The notes beneath the pieces are model-generated. The model saw only the letters and a program-made list of their open reading frames with translations, was not told the origin of the DNA and ran no database searches. Shown here in pieces: positions 12,760-24,040 of a stretch of 64,000 nt of DNA; position 1 is the stretch's first letter, and every line of letters begins with the position of its first letter. The stretch lies in assembly GCA_031763025.1 (NCBI GenBank), contig JASSKH010000028.1, positions 9,439,359 to 9,503,358 of the forward strand, written 5' to 3'. The position numbers and the translations under genes are program-made. Source of the DNA: Macrocystis pyrifera (taxonomy: Eukaryota > Sar > Phaeophyceae > Laminariales > Laminariaceae).

Positions 12760-12912
12760 CTAACCATCTGGGCCCCAGATGCGTTTTCCAGTGGACGTTT
12801 GTCGTCGAGCAGCGCCTGAATATCCCTGGACACTTTCTCCATGACGACCGTCCTCTTCGTGATGTTGGTGGAGAAGACGTCAATAATGTTCGAGTGGCAA
12901 AGCGGCATCAGC
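12760..12912 (-). CDS. Coding exon, function unknown
   Basis: A strong acceptor TTTCTCGACAG precedes 12912 and a GTGAGA donor follows 12760. The exon encodes about 50 residues containing HSNIIDVFSTNITKRTVV and VSRDIQALLDDKR. It enters with one leftover base and leaves in phase 2. It is helical in character and not assigned to a family. It is probably part of the same minus-strand gene as its neighbours. Confidence 0.55.
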
Positions 12913-12930
12913 CTGTCGAGAAACAACCCG

Positions 12931-13172
12931 GGTGGGGAGTGTAATCATTGTCGTGCATGGCCGTAATCGTGCGACCATAGACCCTTGCATCCCTACAATG
13001 CCGGGACGGAGCACCTCGGGGTTTTCACCGTCCAGGCAGACATTGCTTGCACCAAGTGCGAAGCGCCGTGATGTGTTGGGCGGGTCGCATAAAGGGTGAG
13101 CTACATCCTAATAAGAATCGATTGCGAGGCGGACTTTCTTGCATGGGATGACAGCGTCTAATTAATTGATAG
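12931..13172 (-). mobile_element. C-tailed short interspersed repeat, copy A (5'-truncated)
   Basis: Near-copy of the unit best seen at 25211-25726 and 47050-47591. It shares ATGGCCGTAATCG, AATGCCGGGACGGAGCA, CAGGCAGACATTGCTTGCAC and GGTGAGCTACATCC. On this strand it begins with a diverged GTGTAATCATT end and is cut off beside a G-run (13172-13187), as expected of a 5'-truncated insertion. Confidence 0.85.
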
Positions 13173-13509
13173 GGGGGGGGCAGGGGGCTAAGAAGGTAAA
13201 AGCAGGAGCATGAACGCGCTCTATACTTGGTTTATTTTCACTTCGGAGGGCGACTCCGAGCAGAGTTAGACGCCCGGGGTGCTGCGTTGCACTCGTGTTG
13301 CCGTTTCGTCCCGTTTACATGCTATCAACCATTTAGGAAATTATGGATGTTACCGGAGTAGCGAGCGAGGCTGCGCGATGGCGTTGTATCGCCTTATTAC
13401 TGCAGTCCATCACCACATTTAAAGCCCGGACATCCAATTATGTGACAAGAGGCAACCCGTAAGTAATTGAACCCGAAAAATAAAAGAACAGACTACGTGC
13501 TAATCGTAC

Positions 13510-13656
13510 CTTGCCATCGCGCGAATCTCCCTCTAACAGTTGGCTTCCTCTCCCTGCATTGGCTGTCCACAGCAGTGTGAGGGTCATATATGGTGCATCA
13601 AGGTCGAGCGGTTTGCTTGGGGGCACAAGAGGCTTCGTGAACGTTTTGGGGGCAAA
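13510..13656 (-). CDS. Coding exon, function unknown
   Basis: Exactly 49 codons in phase 0 lie between a GTATTTAG acceptor and a GTACGA donor. The exon encodes FAPKTFTKPLVPPSK, then DLDAPYMTLTLLWTANAG. Phase 0 matches the donor at 15533 upstream, so the 1.2 kb hAT-like element would sit inside the shared intron. Family not recognised. Confidence 0.5.
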
Positions 13657-13986
13657 CTAAATACACTTTAAGGAGTGTATGCGTAAATCGCAAGCACAAC
13701 GGTGATACAATGCGTAAAACTCAAGCTTGACGCGATGATAGAAACGATTCGGCCTCATCTAGGAGGAATATCACAGCCATTGTCCGCTCGCGACAGAACA
13801 ATCTAACCCCGTGGCACTCTGACATACAACAAGAATCATCCCATGAAGAGGAAGTGACACGCAGCATTTTATGCACTCTCAGAATGCTCCGACGGTAGTA
13901 ATGTCGACGAAAGCTTGCACCATTACGCGTACGCGACAACCACGGCGTCGCCGCTCGTATATACCGTACCGACATACCTAAATATC

Positions 13987-15173
13987 AAGGGTGTGTTCGG
14001 TACGGTACGGGTACGCTCGGTACCGGTATGGACATGGTACCGAACGTACCGAAATTCTCGGTAAGGGTATGGACATGGTACCGAACGTACCGAAATTCTC
14101 GGTACCGGTATGGGCATCGTACCGAACATACCGAGCTTCTCGGTATCGGTACGGTGTATCATACCGATACCGCCGGTAAGGGTACGGACATCGTGCCGAA
14201 CGTACCGAAGTTTTCGGTAGGGTATAGAACTCCAGACCGAACGTACCGAAATTCTCGGTACGATTTAGAACTCCATACCGAACGTACCGAAATTCTCGGT
14301 ACGGTATAGACCTCCATACCGGTACCGTACCGCAGATACCAGCGGTATTTGTCAAACCGAGCGTCGCTCCACAGCAGTACCATGGTATTGCCCATCAAGA
14401 ATGTGTGTGTCTGCGACAGTTTTTTTTTTTTTTTTTGTTTTGTCATCACATTCATTTCCAGAGTTCGATGGGCGCCTTACCACACCGGGTATTATTTGTC
14501 TTGCCTGAACGTCCACGACCTCTGCCTCGACAACGTCTGCCTCCGGAGGAGCTGGCGCCGGCGCTGGCGATGATGAGCTTTGGTCGCCAGCGGCGGGGTC
14601 ATCATTGTCGTTGTTGCTGGGGGGGGGTGTTGTGGTGCTCATGAGGGCCGCTGTACCGATGAGGCAGGGTACGCTGCTGTGCTGCTGTGCTGCTGCGTGC
14701 TATGTGTGTGGCGGTACTGTACCGGCACCGGGTTGTCCCGAGCCTAACTTCCCGATTAGCCCGGGATCGGTACTCTCGGTAGGGTATAAGCTCGGTATCG
14801 GTACGTTGTGTCATACCGATACCGCCGGTACGATATGGACATGGTACCGAACGTACCGAGGTTCTCGGTAAGGGTATGGACACGGTACCGAACGTACCGA
14901 AATTCTCGGTACCGGTATGGGCATCGTACCGAACATACCGAGCTTCTCGGTATCGGTACGGTGTATCATACCGATACCGCCGGTAAGGGTACGGACATCG
15001 TGCCGAACGTACCGAAATGTTCGGTAGGGTATAGAACTCCAGACCGAACGTACCGAAATTGTCGGTACGGTATAGAACTCCAGACCGAACGTACCGAATC
15101 CTCTCGGTACAGGTATACCGGCGGTATTTTACCGCCGGTAGGCCTCGGTAGTACCGTACCGAACACACCCTTG
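13987..15173. mobile_element. Non-autonomous hAT-like DNA transposon with GGTACCGAA arrays
   Basis: The terminal inverted repeat CAAGGGTGTGTTCGGTACG (and a few more bases) is perfect at both ends. The flanks are TAAAATAT on the left and CTAAATAT on the right, an 8 bp duplication apart from one base slip in an A-run. An 8 bp duplication with CA..TG ends is typical of the hAT superfamily. Inside, two copies of a 330 bp block built from GGTACCGAACGTACCGAAAT units (13995-14340 and 14770-15120) flank a unique core. On the minus strand the core encodes an ATG-started frame (14642-14352) beginning MSTTTPPPSNNDNDD, which may be the N-terminal remnant of a transposase. Confidence 0.8.
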
Positions 15174-15532
15174 CTAAATATGACCGTCACCAACGTTCAG
15201 CCTCAAGTGCCAAATCTAGAAGGTCGAAAATGCTCGACATGGATCAACAAGCTTTATCGTATATACGGAGGCCAAAACCCGTCTGCCAACATTGCACGGA
15301 CTACGTGGGTCCGTCTTTTCCTCTGACACGACCTCTGTCGTAGGAAAATCGCCACTAAGATAGCACAGCCGCCGCAAGGAACTCAAAGGATAATTGTAGC
15401 TGTAGTAAAACTTGTGAGCGTTGGTATGGGCGTATGGCTGACTATTCGGGCACGAAAGAGGTTCATGATGTATGTCATTGGCGCCGTCAAAAGTAACAAC
15501 TTGCAATCATTTGAAAGTAGTGCGGTGCTCAC

Positions 15533-16617
15533 CTTTTTGAACGTCTTGAGAACGACACCGGCGCCCGCGGTGAAGCTCAGCAATTCTTCCTGCAGATCAG
15601 AGTCCACCATCTCGAGCTCAAAGATGTCTCCGCCCCCCCCACCTCTAATCCTCTTTTCCTTCGCCACCTCGCCCCCGTTCATGTAGCTAAGTGACGCCAT
15701 GAAGCCCGCTCCTTCCGCCTGGTGCAGCATTTCAGTGCGAGCCGACGTTACTTGGACCTGTTCCCTGGAGAGGGTAGCCCGTTCTTCCTCGAAATCCTCA
15801 GAACACTGGGACGACGAGGCAGAACAGGAAGAAGAAGAAGAAGAAGAAGAAGAAGAAGAAGAAGAAGAAGAAGAAGAAGAAGAAGAAGAAAGAAGAAGAA
15901 GAAGAAGAAGAAGACGAAGATGAGGAGGAGGGGGAGGAGCAAGACGCCCAGTTGCTCATGATGTGCACCGGTAAATCCTTCTCGGCCTGCGCTTGGGGGG
16001 TGGAGGACGAGGACGAGCAAGACGCCCACTTGTTCACGATGTGCTGAGGCAGATCGTTGTCGGTCTGCGCCCGGGGAATGAAGGAAAGGGAAGAAGCGGG
16101 TGTGATGGAAGAAACCTCCGCCTCCTCGTGGTCTGAAACGTCCTCCTCTGAATCATCCTTGCCGGAGTCATTCTTGTTGGAGTCGTACTTGTAGGAGTCT
16201 TCTTCGCCTGAAGCGCCATTTATTCGCTCCGATCGTTCAAAGTCATATTGGATGGCTGGGGGGGCTGAAGGTGAGGTGGAGGTACTGCACATGGCTGTCG
16301 CTTCGCATCATGACTGCTCCTTGTCTGGAGATGAAAGAGCAACGGGGCTCGACGGGTCGGGAGCACCACCAGCTTCCGTTTTCGGAGCCATCGCTGCTTT
16401 CGCCTTGACGAGAGGTCCGGAAAAAAACAGGTCGGATACATCGGATTCCGAAGAAGCCATTTCCGCTGTGGTCTTCGCAACAGCGGTGGGAAACGTCGGA
16501 GTCTTCGGTGACGAAGACGAAGAAGGCCTCGGTGCCTCGTCTCCGTCGTTCGCATGTCCATCGCAGGTGATCGTCGCCTCATTGGTGTGGACGGTTGCCA
16601 ATGGTTGCCTCTTCGAC
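15533..16617 (-). pseudogene. Ser-rich/acidic coiled-coil exon, broken by an in-frame stop and a microsatellite frameshift
   Basis: Reading 16617 to 15533, a continuous frame contains PRPSSSSSPKTPTFPTAVA and MASSESDVSDLFFSGP, hits TGA at 16310-16308, then resumes in the same frame with FERSERINGASGEEDS and two near-repeats of NKWASCSSS / SNWASCSSP. It enters a (TCT)n poly-Ser tract (15829-15912). One extra base in that tract near 15889 throws the frame into poly-Phe and a stop. Shifting back by one gives poly-Ser followed by EDFEEERATLSREQVQV and FTAGAGVVLKTFKK up to a GTGAGC donor at 15532. Either this is a decayed gene or the tract and stop are assembly errors. Function unknown. Confidence 0.5.
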
Positions 16618-17333
16618 CTGTAGACGGCATTGTCGTTTTGCAGGGGGCACGAGTCGTTTTACTTATTCACCCCTGTAAAATATCACCCACGGTTTTAGGG
16701 GTAAAAAAAAAACTTGAATTTGGAGTTGAGCCATTGTTTTCGTAGTGAAAAGGGGTTGATGGGGACTGGAGTACGAGTAAAAACCGGCGCAAGAGTGCAA
16801 TATTCCGCGGACGGCATTGTTGACACGAAGAAGACCCTAAAGAATGGTACGGTTCAGTCTCAGTCGACTACCAACGGCAGCCATGTCTCACGAAACTAGT
16901 TCCGTGATGGTAGTCCGTCGGGCGCATGCCGTGCCACGGTGGGGGTTACCCTTTCGAGCCCAAAACAGATCCCAGTGGCGATCGGAACTCTGCAACTAAG
17001 GAGCTACCTTCGATGCGTAGTGTCTTCGGATCCGGTGTGTACGCGCTTTAATTTACAACATACTACTATTATTCGTTAGATACGTACCAGATGTGTATAC
17101 GTAGCCCGATGGGATCGTGTGTCGGGTCTTCTCTTTCACCCCTTTCTTCTGAAAGTCGGTTGTTGGAGTATATAAGGTAGGTAAAGAGCTCCTCGCGTCA
17201 GAAGCTTCAGAAAGTCTGGGTGCCATAAATACATAAATACCCGTATATACCGCACAGTAGCTTGCGTCAGATCTAATCGAGGCTGCACACTGTACACTGT
17301 ACACTGTACACCAGCGACGACATACATACATAC

Positions 17334-17483
17334 GTCGGCGGCGGTGGCGCGCGAGAAACCGAGAGTCAAGCAGGCATCTCCAGTAGCACATTTCCTGCAA
17401 CTCTTCCAGGTGCCTGTCGACGGCCTCCGTCCGAATTTGCTGTTCCCGTCCGCCATTGCTCGCTCCTTGGTAGTCTTGTTCAG
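17334..17483 (-). CDS. Coiled-coil exon
   Basis: Runs from a TTTCCAG acceptor to a perfect GTATGT donor. The protein contains EQDYQGASNGGREQQIR and AVDRHLEELQEMCYW, an amphipathic helix. It completes the split codon left by the exon ending at 17558 (a + ct), which supports both exons. A diverged inverted copy lies at 18430-18710 on the plus strand. Confidence 0.6.
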
Positions 17484-17557
17484 CTGGAAATTGACGCGTT
17501 TGAGTTAAGCATCTTGGACTTGAAGAAGGGGGTCGAACACCCGAGCGCACGGCTTAC

Positions 17558-17820
17558 TAGCTCGAGAAACGCCAGGGCGACCGGCGGAAACTTCTAGCCT
17601 GAGATATCCCAGCTCTTTCTGTATCTCTGACACATTGGAGTCCCCACCCTTAATCCGGTCCTCGCACCAAACCCTCCACTCTGGCGCTGGGGGGCGAGCA
17701 TTCTTGTGGGAGACATGGGCCACTCGAATGTAGTCACGACGAGCATGTATTTTCTTAAGGACAGCTCCCGCAGCCACAATTGCTCCACCGAGTAGATTTT
17801 GTTGTTGTCTGCCCACTATA
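17558..17820 (-). CDS. Coiled-coil protein exon
   Basis: Encodes GRQQQNLLGGAIVAAGAVLK, then EWRVWCEDRIKGGDS and VSEIQKELGYLRLEV, ending at a consensus GTAAGC donor (17557). The downstream exon at 17483 matches in phase. The acceptor is at about 17820 or 17815. Family not recognised. Confidence 0.6.
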
Positions 17821-18906
17821 CTCTCGGTTTCGCGAGGAGCAAACCTTTTTTTTTCGTCATCGACACGTTCGGTTTTAAACCCTTTTTCGGCACCCTGGCA
17901 ACTTGAAGCTCCAAGCCAACTGGCACGAAGTCAAAGGTGTGAGGGTGCAGAAAAATAAGATAAAACAGAGGGTGCCGTCGGTATAAAAGCCGTCGTTGTC
18001 GTTTCGAAGCCACCAGTTGCTGTAGCCCGACCACCCGTCGAGATTAACTTGGGTCGACCGCCTAGGGGAATTCCCCCCCGCGCGACCGGGAATACAATGG
18101 GCAGGCGACAGTAAAATCTGCATCGCAGACCAACCGTGGTTGCCGAAGCTGTGCTCGACAAAAATCAACCGTGTCGCGACAACGTCTGAGCGGCCCATCA
18201 CTCCCACTAGTCATCTCGCCCTCCAGCGCCAGAGTGGAGATTCGGGTGCGGGGGTCGAGGTGGGGGTGGGGGCTGAAACACAGCAAAATTACAGATCGAG
18301 CTTGAACGTGCCAGGCTAGAGGCAGCCGTCGGCCGCTGCTCGTGCTGGTAAGCCGTGCGCTCAGGTGTCCGACTCGGTTCTCCAAGTCCGAGCTCGAACA
18401 TTTCAAATCTCAGCTGAGCTAGGCCATCAAGGGGCGAGCAATGACTGCCCTCTTGTTGAACCAGGAAGATAAACTCAGGAAGGAGGACTCCCACAGGAAC
18501 CTGGTAGCATTGAAGGAGAAGAGGCTAGATGCTACCTTGCGCAGTTGCCTGATAGGCTTGCGTTTTCTCGCACGCAGCCACCACCAACGTACGTATGTCG
18601 TCGTTGGTCTGGGGTGTACAGTGTGCAGCCTCAGCAAGGTCTTACGCGAGCTACTAGAGCTATTTGTGTATTCATAGCACCCAAAGTTTTCGAGGCTATT
18701 GACTACCTACCAACCGAACTTCAGAAAAAGTTAAGAAAGCACAGACACCCTTCGAACCACCGAAATCCCATTCATCACCGTACATGACATACCCACGTCT
18801 GAATAAATTCTCGGGTATAGGTTTTCTCCTTCGTCGGGAGATAAAACAAGAAGATATATCAGGCGACTCTTATCTTAACATACATCATGCTAGAGAGACT
18901 TCGCAC

Positions 18907-19023
18907 CTGGCCTGGGTTTTGTTGGAACGCGACCCACGCCGCCGTCAGCTTTTCCAGGCGGGCCGCACATTGTGACCGCGCTACGTCCTTCGCCGCTTGC
19001 GCTGCATTCCCGTTCGAAGGAGA
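18907..19023 (-). CDS. Coiled-coil protein exon
   Basis: Exactly 39 codons in phase 0, matching the phase of the exon ending at 19879. It encodes NGNAAQAAKDVARSQCAARL and EKLTAAWVAFQQNPGQ, ending at a GTGCGA donor. Helical, Ala/Gln-rich. Confidence 0.55.
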
Positions 19024-19878
19024 CTGTTTTCTCCCAGTGAAAAAAACACCACAGACAGGCTGGCGCTCAATATAGTTGAAAATACTGCACCCAAGTGGTG
19101 GAGCTTTTGGATACCTCATTGTCGCCGACGAAAGCACATTGCCTCATATCTACAATAAACCCACGGATTGTGCCGTACGTACGATGTCTGTCGCGCAATG
19201 GCACAAAACTAACCGTCTCGTGAACGTGGTTTTTCGTGATCATTGCTCAACCATCGGTGGCAAGGGCAGACAAGTGTATATTCGGCTGAAAAACTTTCCA
19301 TCCGTTTATTTCGCAGAGGCGGCCAGATGTGTGCTAAGGTATACCAGGTATAGGGATATATAGCGATTGGTTTTTCTGAGACTCCTCGCTCGAGAAAGCT
19401 CCAAAAACCTCAACCAGCCACAAACGACCTTTTGTGACAAAACTAGTAAGTTAAGCCCCACACACGACCTATCCCATAGTAGGCTAGGTCCCTTAACGCA
19501 TTCATTCAACACAGGTAACATCGGATCCAAATATATTGGCCAGTTTGAGCGTTGAGGACTTCCCCTCTGTCAGTAAGAAATTGCTTGAGCTCATGAATGC
19601 AATCCCTAATTGCAGCCCCTACCGTAGCCCGACCCGGCAGTGCGACCCCTATCGTAGCACGCCTCCTCACAAGTGTAACCCCTATTTGCAATCCCCTAAT
19701 TACCCCTCATTGCAACCCCTACCGTAGCCCGGGCCGGCAATGCGACCCCTATCACAGCACGCCTGCTCACAAGTGCAACCCCTAATTTTAATCCCTGACT
19801 AGAACTCCCGATTTGAAATACCTGCCGTAGCCCGGCCCGGCAGTGTGACCTCGAACGCGCTCTTCCTTCGGCATTTAC

Positions 19879-20049
19879 CTGAACGGGAGGCGCGGAAATG
19901 TTGGCCGGTGGTGGTGACCGTACTCCCAGCTGCTCCCTCAGCGCAGAAACGAGGTGCTGGCTCTTGGAAAGCTCGCCCTCGGTGGCTGCGAGCTTGATGC
20001 GCATCTGTTTCAGGCTTACCTCGTACTCACACTTTTTTTCACGCTTGCT
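19879..20049 (-). CDS. Coiled-coil protein exon
   Basis: Encodes KREKKCEYEVSLKQMRIKL, then ATEGELSKSQHLVSALREQL and a Pro-rich end up to a GTAAAT donor (19878). The heptad spacing of hydrophobic residues indicates a coiled coil. It joins in phase to the exon at 19023-18907. The acceptor could be here or about 18 bp upstream. The first exons of the gene were not found; the next kilobase upstream is a repeat. Confidence 0.6.
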
Positions 20050-20149
20050 CTTTGCAACACCGCGTACCTTGTGTGTGACAACATAGTATACGTGGTTGCG
20101 TATTGTGGGGGTTACGTGCAGAGAGGTCAGGAAGGTAACTTCCATCACC

Positions 20150-20599
20150 AACCAAGGCACCGTTTTTCTTTTTTCTTTTTTCTAGCGGTCGGTAACAGCC
20201 GGTGGTCGAGTTAATTAGATCATTTGTGAGGGGGTGAACCTTTTACTCCGCACAAGGAGAGTGATCGCATCACGTTGTGTTTATGGTAAGGCACCCAAGA
20301 GGCAGATACATAGTACTCCCATTGCTGTATCTGGAAGTGGACACACCGGAGATTAAATGAACTAATTGAAGCTGTCATCCATGTGCAAATCCGCCTCACA
20401 AGCGGTTCTTGGTAGGACGCAGCTCACCCTTCATGCGACTCGCCCAACACCTCACGGCGCTTCGCGCTTAGTGCAAGCAATGTCTGCCTGGTGGGTGAAA
20501 ACCCGACGTGCTCCGTCCCGGCATTGTAGGGGTGCGAGGGTCTATGGCCATATGACTACGGCCATGCACGATAATGAGTACCCACCCCCCCCCCCCCCC
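20150..20599 (+). mobile_element. C-tailed short interspersed repeat, copy B
   Basis: Same unit as copies C and E, on the plus strand. It runs from a truncated 5' end at the CACCG-T-rich tract through GTGGTCGAGTTA, CACCCAAGAGGCAG and GCGGTTCTTGGTAGGA to GATAATGAGTAC, followed by a C-run (20584-20599). Confidence 0.85.
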
Positions 20600-21400
20600 T
20601 GTCTCTTTTCGTACGAATAATATAGCCCTACAGTAATTGGTGGTGCTTTTCAACACAGCTCTAAGACCCGACTGCTACGTCTTAATTATTTACTATTAAT
20701 ATTACTACTACAAACAGCATACCAGATAATAAACAGTACGTTGATGGCTGATGTTGTACTATTAGTATACCAGGTATTGTATACCAGTTACTCTACGTAT
20801 ACTGCCGGTGCGACCACAGCTCCGCCCGTGGCGCTTCTAACTGTTATGCGTTGCCGATTGGTGTTGTATATGTTAGGCGTGTGGTGTGGTGCGTAAAATA
20901 GTTAACAACATACTAGTGAAAGGTGTGTCGTGCGGGCACGAAGTGATAAAGTAGGGTACTATGTCCCGGGAAGATATTGCTTTATATGCTAGGACCTGGC
21001 GGTATTTGCATTGCTGGCGATCCGGCAATACATCCTCAGTTCTTTACACTTGACTTTACGTCGACGGCTGATATTTATGCTACGTAAAAAAAAAAAAATC
21101 CAAGGGCTCCTTATGCAGGGCACGGCGGGAGTTCGACTTGTTCGATTCGATAGACAGCGTAAAAAAACAAAATGAAAAATACACACGTACTCGTCCTCGT
21201 TCTGTAAATTATTGCTACGAGTTCAATATATAGCCTAGACCATGCCCTTTCTTATATGCGAATCCGATTCCGATCTTCAGACGTGATCGGATTTTCAAGC
21301 AAAAAAATTTACGACGAGTCTACCTACCGTGTACTGCTGCCAGCGCGGGTATTATTACCGGATTGCCGGTAATATACGGTAACCGAAAGAGGAGAGGACG
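20600..21400. other. Intergenic, no gene seen
   Basis: AT-rich sequence with ATACCAGGTA decamers near 20768. 21255-21300 resembles the CGGATTTT-rich ends at 41.95 and 42.6 kb. No coding motif. Confidence 0.4.
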
Positions 21401-24040
21401 ACATCGACGGAGAGTCCACGCCACCTCAGCAACCACAGGTGGGACACCGTGCGGGGCTTGTGGGGGACACGCCATAGCCCGTCAGGGGTTCGCTTTCGCT
21501 GGTTGGCTTGCTCACACGGAGTGTGTCGTGGAAAGCGTACAGGAGGGCTTCGACAGGGGCGACGACCGGTTTGGGCTAGCCACAAGAGAAAGGAACAGCC
21601 CGCCCCATCGGAAAACGTTTATCCTTGCGCAAAATACTGCCGAGGATTCACCAATGATGTGACGGCGCTACGGAGTGGGGCGTCCATCGACGGGGACAGT
21701 TAGACGGTTTTGGTGGCGAGCGATTTCGGAGGAGGAGGATGCGGCGAACCAAGGTGAGAACGACCAAGATATTGAAGGGAGGGGGGGGAGGAGGCACACG
21801 CATCGTGCACGTACTGCGGTCGGTCTCTGGACGACCTGGCAGAGGGATCCGGGGACAATCACATGCGGGTACTCGTCCCGTTCCCTTACGGAGGGTTGGT
21901 GCAGGTCCGCTGCATGTTGGAGCGCGCGGACCGCATCGCACGAGAGCGTGTAGACCAGAGACTCAGGCCGCTCCGAGTGGGCGGGGAAGTCGACCCCCCC
22001 CCATCCGGAGGAGCTTGCTAGAAGGCTGCTGCCAATGACCGAGACGGGGGGGAAGGTGGGCAGCGTTGAGGAGCACTACGCAGTTCGACGACCGATTTCT
22101 GCGGGACGTCCGCAGACTGAGGCCGCCTAATTACTTAACAACCGGCGTTTTACAGCTTGTTCGAGCTCATGGTTATACGTGCCCCCAGGAGGAGCCCAAC
22201 CTCTTCGTTTCTCTTGTGTTCTCTGTTCAGCGATGCTCTGGGCCTGCCTCAAGGAGTTTATATCGATTTGCCCCGCCCGAGAAAATGGGAAGAATACTGC
22301 TGGTCGCTACCGTGCGCTGTTCGACGCATTCGGTATCCGATCACAGGATACCCTGGTCCAGGTGACAACCTGGAGACTCTACATTGGGCCTCACCTCCAG
22401 GAATATCTGGCCGTCCCCGACACCGAGTGGGAAGAATGTTCAACATGCCGCACCCCTCGGGGTTCAAAACGCGCTGGAGGAAGCTGTCGCGCTGCCTTTC
22501 TTTCTGGTGGAGGTGGTGGCTTCGCCGAGGGGAACGGGGCTGGCGCTGGAGAACGACCGGACATCGAGGGGACAGCTTGAGCAAGAACGTGGAGCTCCGG
22601 GCGCCACAGAAAACCACCGGAACGAGGGAGGCAGGAATACCAAAACAGTGGGACAACCCGAAACCTCCGACGTAGACGAGGGAATTGCTTGCGAGTGACG
22701 CCCGGGTGGTGAGTACGCCTCCCAGGCACTCTTCGACGTCACCAACTCCCGCAGCGCCCCATCGGGTCCCGGAAACGGCAGTCAACAGTTCGTACACCTG
22801 AAGTCAATCATCTACAACGACACCGGGCGGAAGAAGTTTGTTCGGGGCAAGACAGGTTTCTGGCGGAGAATCGTTGACGAGCCGGACACATTCCCGCCAG
22901 GGGCCTGGCAGCTCTTCTTGCAATCAAGCTTCGCTGCGTTGGGGGAAAGTGTTGGCCGGTATATGTGGACATGACATATGGAAGGCTCATCACCTCAGGG
23001 AGTAAGCGGCAGTGGCGACCGCGGTTGGAAAAAGGTGACCGAGAGAAGATGCGGCAGTTCGGGGTTGCCGTACCTGGAGGAATGGAGCATGTGGGACTGA
23101 GGGCACGAATGCTACACGAGTCGAGAAACTGGTTCGATATCACCGACTTCTTCAATGCCTTCAACACTGTGACAATAACGGCAGCACTTTTGGAGGTGAC
23201 CAGCTGCGTGCCAGCGCTTTCGCCGCTAGTGGCCAAGTGTTTGGTACAGGACCAGCTGACGTGTTTTTTCGGATAGACTCCAAGGAGGCTAGGACGGTTG
23301 CTTGCTCCAGCGGTGTCCAGCAGGGGGATCCCATGGGGCCGTCAATTCTCTGTCTGTCTTTGCGACAGAGGCTGAAACGTTTCAGAGAAGAGTTAGAGAG
23401 AGAAGTAGTGGAGGCCTTCACGTACATTAGCGACATATCTCTAGGCCACATGGGGGTCACGGCCAACACAATTAAAGTCGTTGCCTTCTTCCGGCGCGAG
23501 ATAGACGGCATCTACATCGTAGTCAACCCCGCCCATACCGTGGCACTCACCGAAAGGCCACACCCCGACGGCGGAAGAGGTTTCGCTCCTGCAAAGCCTA
23601 GGCGTTCGAATTTCGGACGAAGTTGGGGTGCCTGCGGTTGGTGTCCCGATTGGCACAGACGAATACGTGCTGAGGCGAGCAATGAAGATAGCGAAGGGTG
23701 GAAGCGCAGACCGCCTTACGCGCTGCCTCGCAAACATGCCGGACAAGCAAGCAGCGGCCCTCATCGTCGTCGAACCCCTTAGGCAGAGAACAAGTTACCT
23801 CGAACAAGCGCTGGACACGGGGCTGTCCTTTGAAGCTTGCAGGAGGGCATACAACAGGGCGCAGCATGCGTACGAGAAAATCCTCGAGCTACCGGGCGCG
23901 GCGGAGGCCCAGTCGTTTTTCCGGCTAATATTGCAACCTCACCAGCAAGCCCAAGCATGTCATTCTATGGAGCGGGAGCGATGGAGCTTCCGCCGCCGAA
24001 AGCGGGGTGAATGTCTACCTCGATTGGGAGCAAGGTAGCG
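21400..24040 (+). mobile_element. Degraded LINE-type retrotransposon (second family)
   Basis: Frames on the plus strand carry, in order: a zinc-finger-like CGACGGHAIARQGF plus HTEC segment (21440-21550), GFWRRIVDEPDTFPPGAWQ (about 22850-22920), and reverse transcriptase motifs FGVAVPGGMEHVGLRARML, WFDITDFFNAFNTV, SGVQQGDPMGP and EAFTYISDISLG. The connection segment follows as VGVPIGTDEYVLRRAM and RCLANMPDKQAAALI. The reading frame changes at least twice between 22.9 and 24.0 kb, and the catalytic Y-x-D-D reads YISD. The copy is therefore inactive. It is unrelated in sequence to the LINE at 26450-28071. Confidence 0.85.

Larger units (their letters stand above)
17136..18760. repeat. Inverted duplication of a gene segment
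   Basis: The minus-strand segment 17483-17136 and the plus-strand segment 18420-18760 share order and sequence. Both have an intron beginning GTAAGCCGTGCGCTC, an acceptor CAG then CTGA, GGGGCGAGCAATG or GGAGCGAGCAATG, a basic stretch, GTACAGTGTGCAGCCTC and a later ATAGCACCCA or ATGGCACCCA. The two arms point away from each other around about 17.9-18.2 kb. The plus-strand arm has a 53 bp exon-like piece (18295-18347, ELERARLEAAVG) whose frame runs into a stop after the splice, so it looks decayed. Confidence 0.65.

Noticed and set aside
15798-15915. Poly-Phe/Leu and poly-Glu frames over the GAA tract
   Set aside because: Shadow readings of a microsatellite. Only the poly-Ser phase connects to coding-like sequence on both sides.
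20366-20620. Open frame conserved in several short-repeat copies
   Set aside because: Conserved because the repeat DNA is conserved. It is interrupted or shifted in other copies and ends in the C-run.
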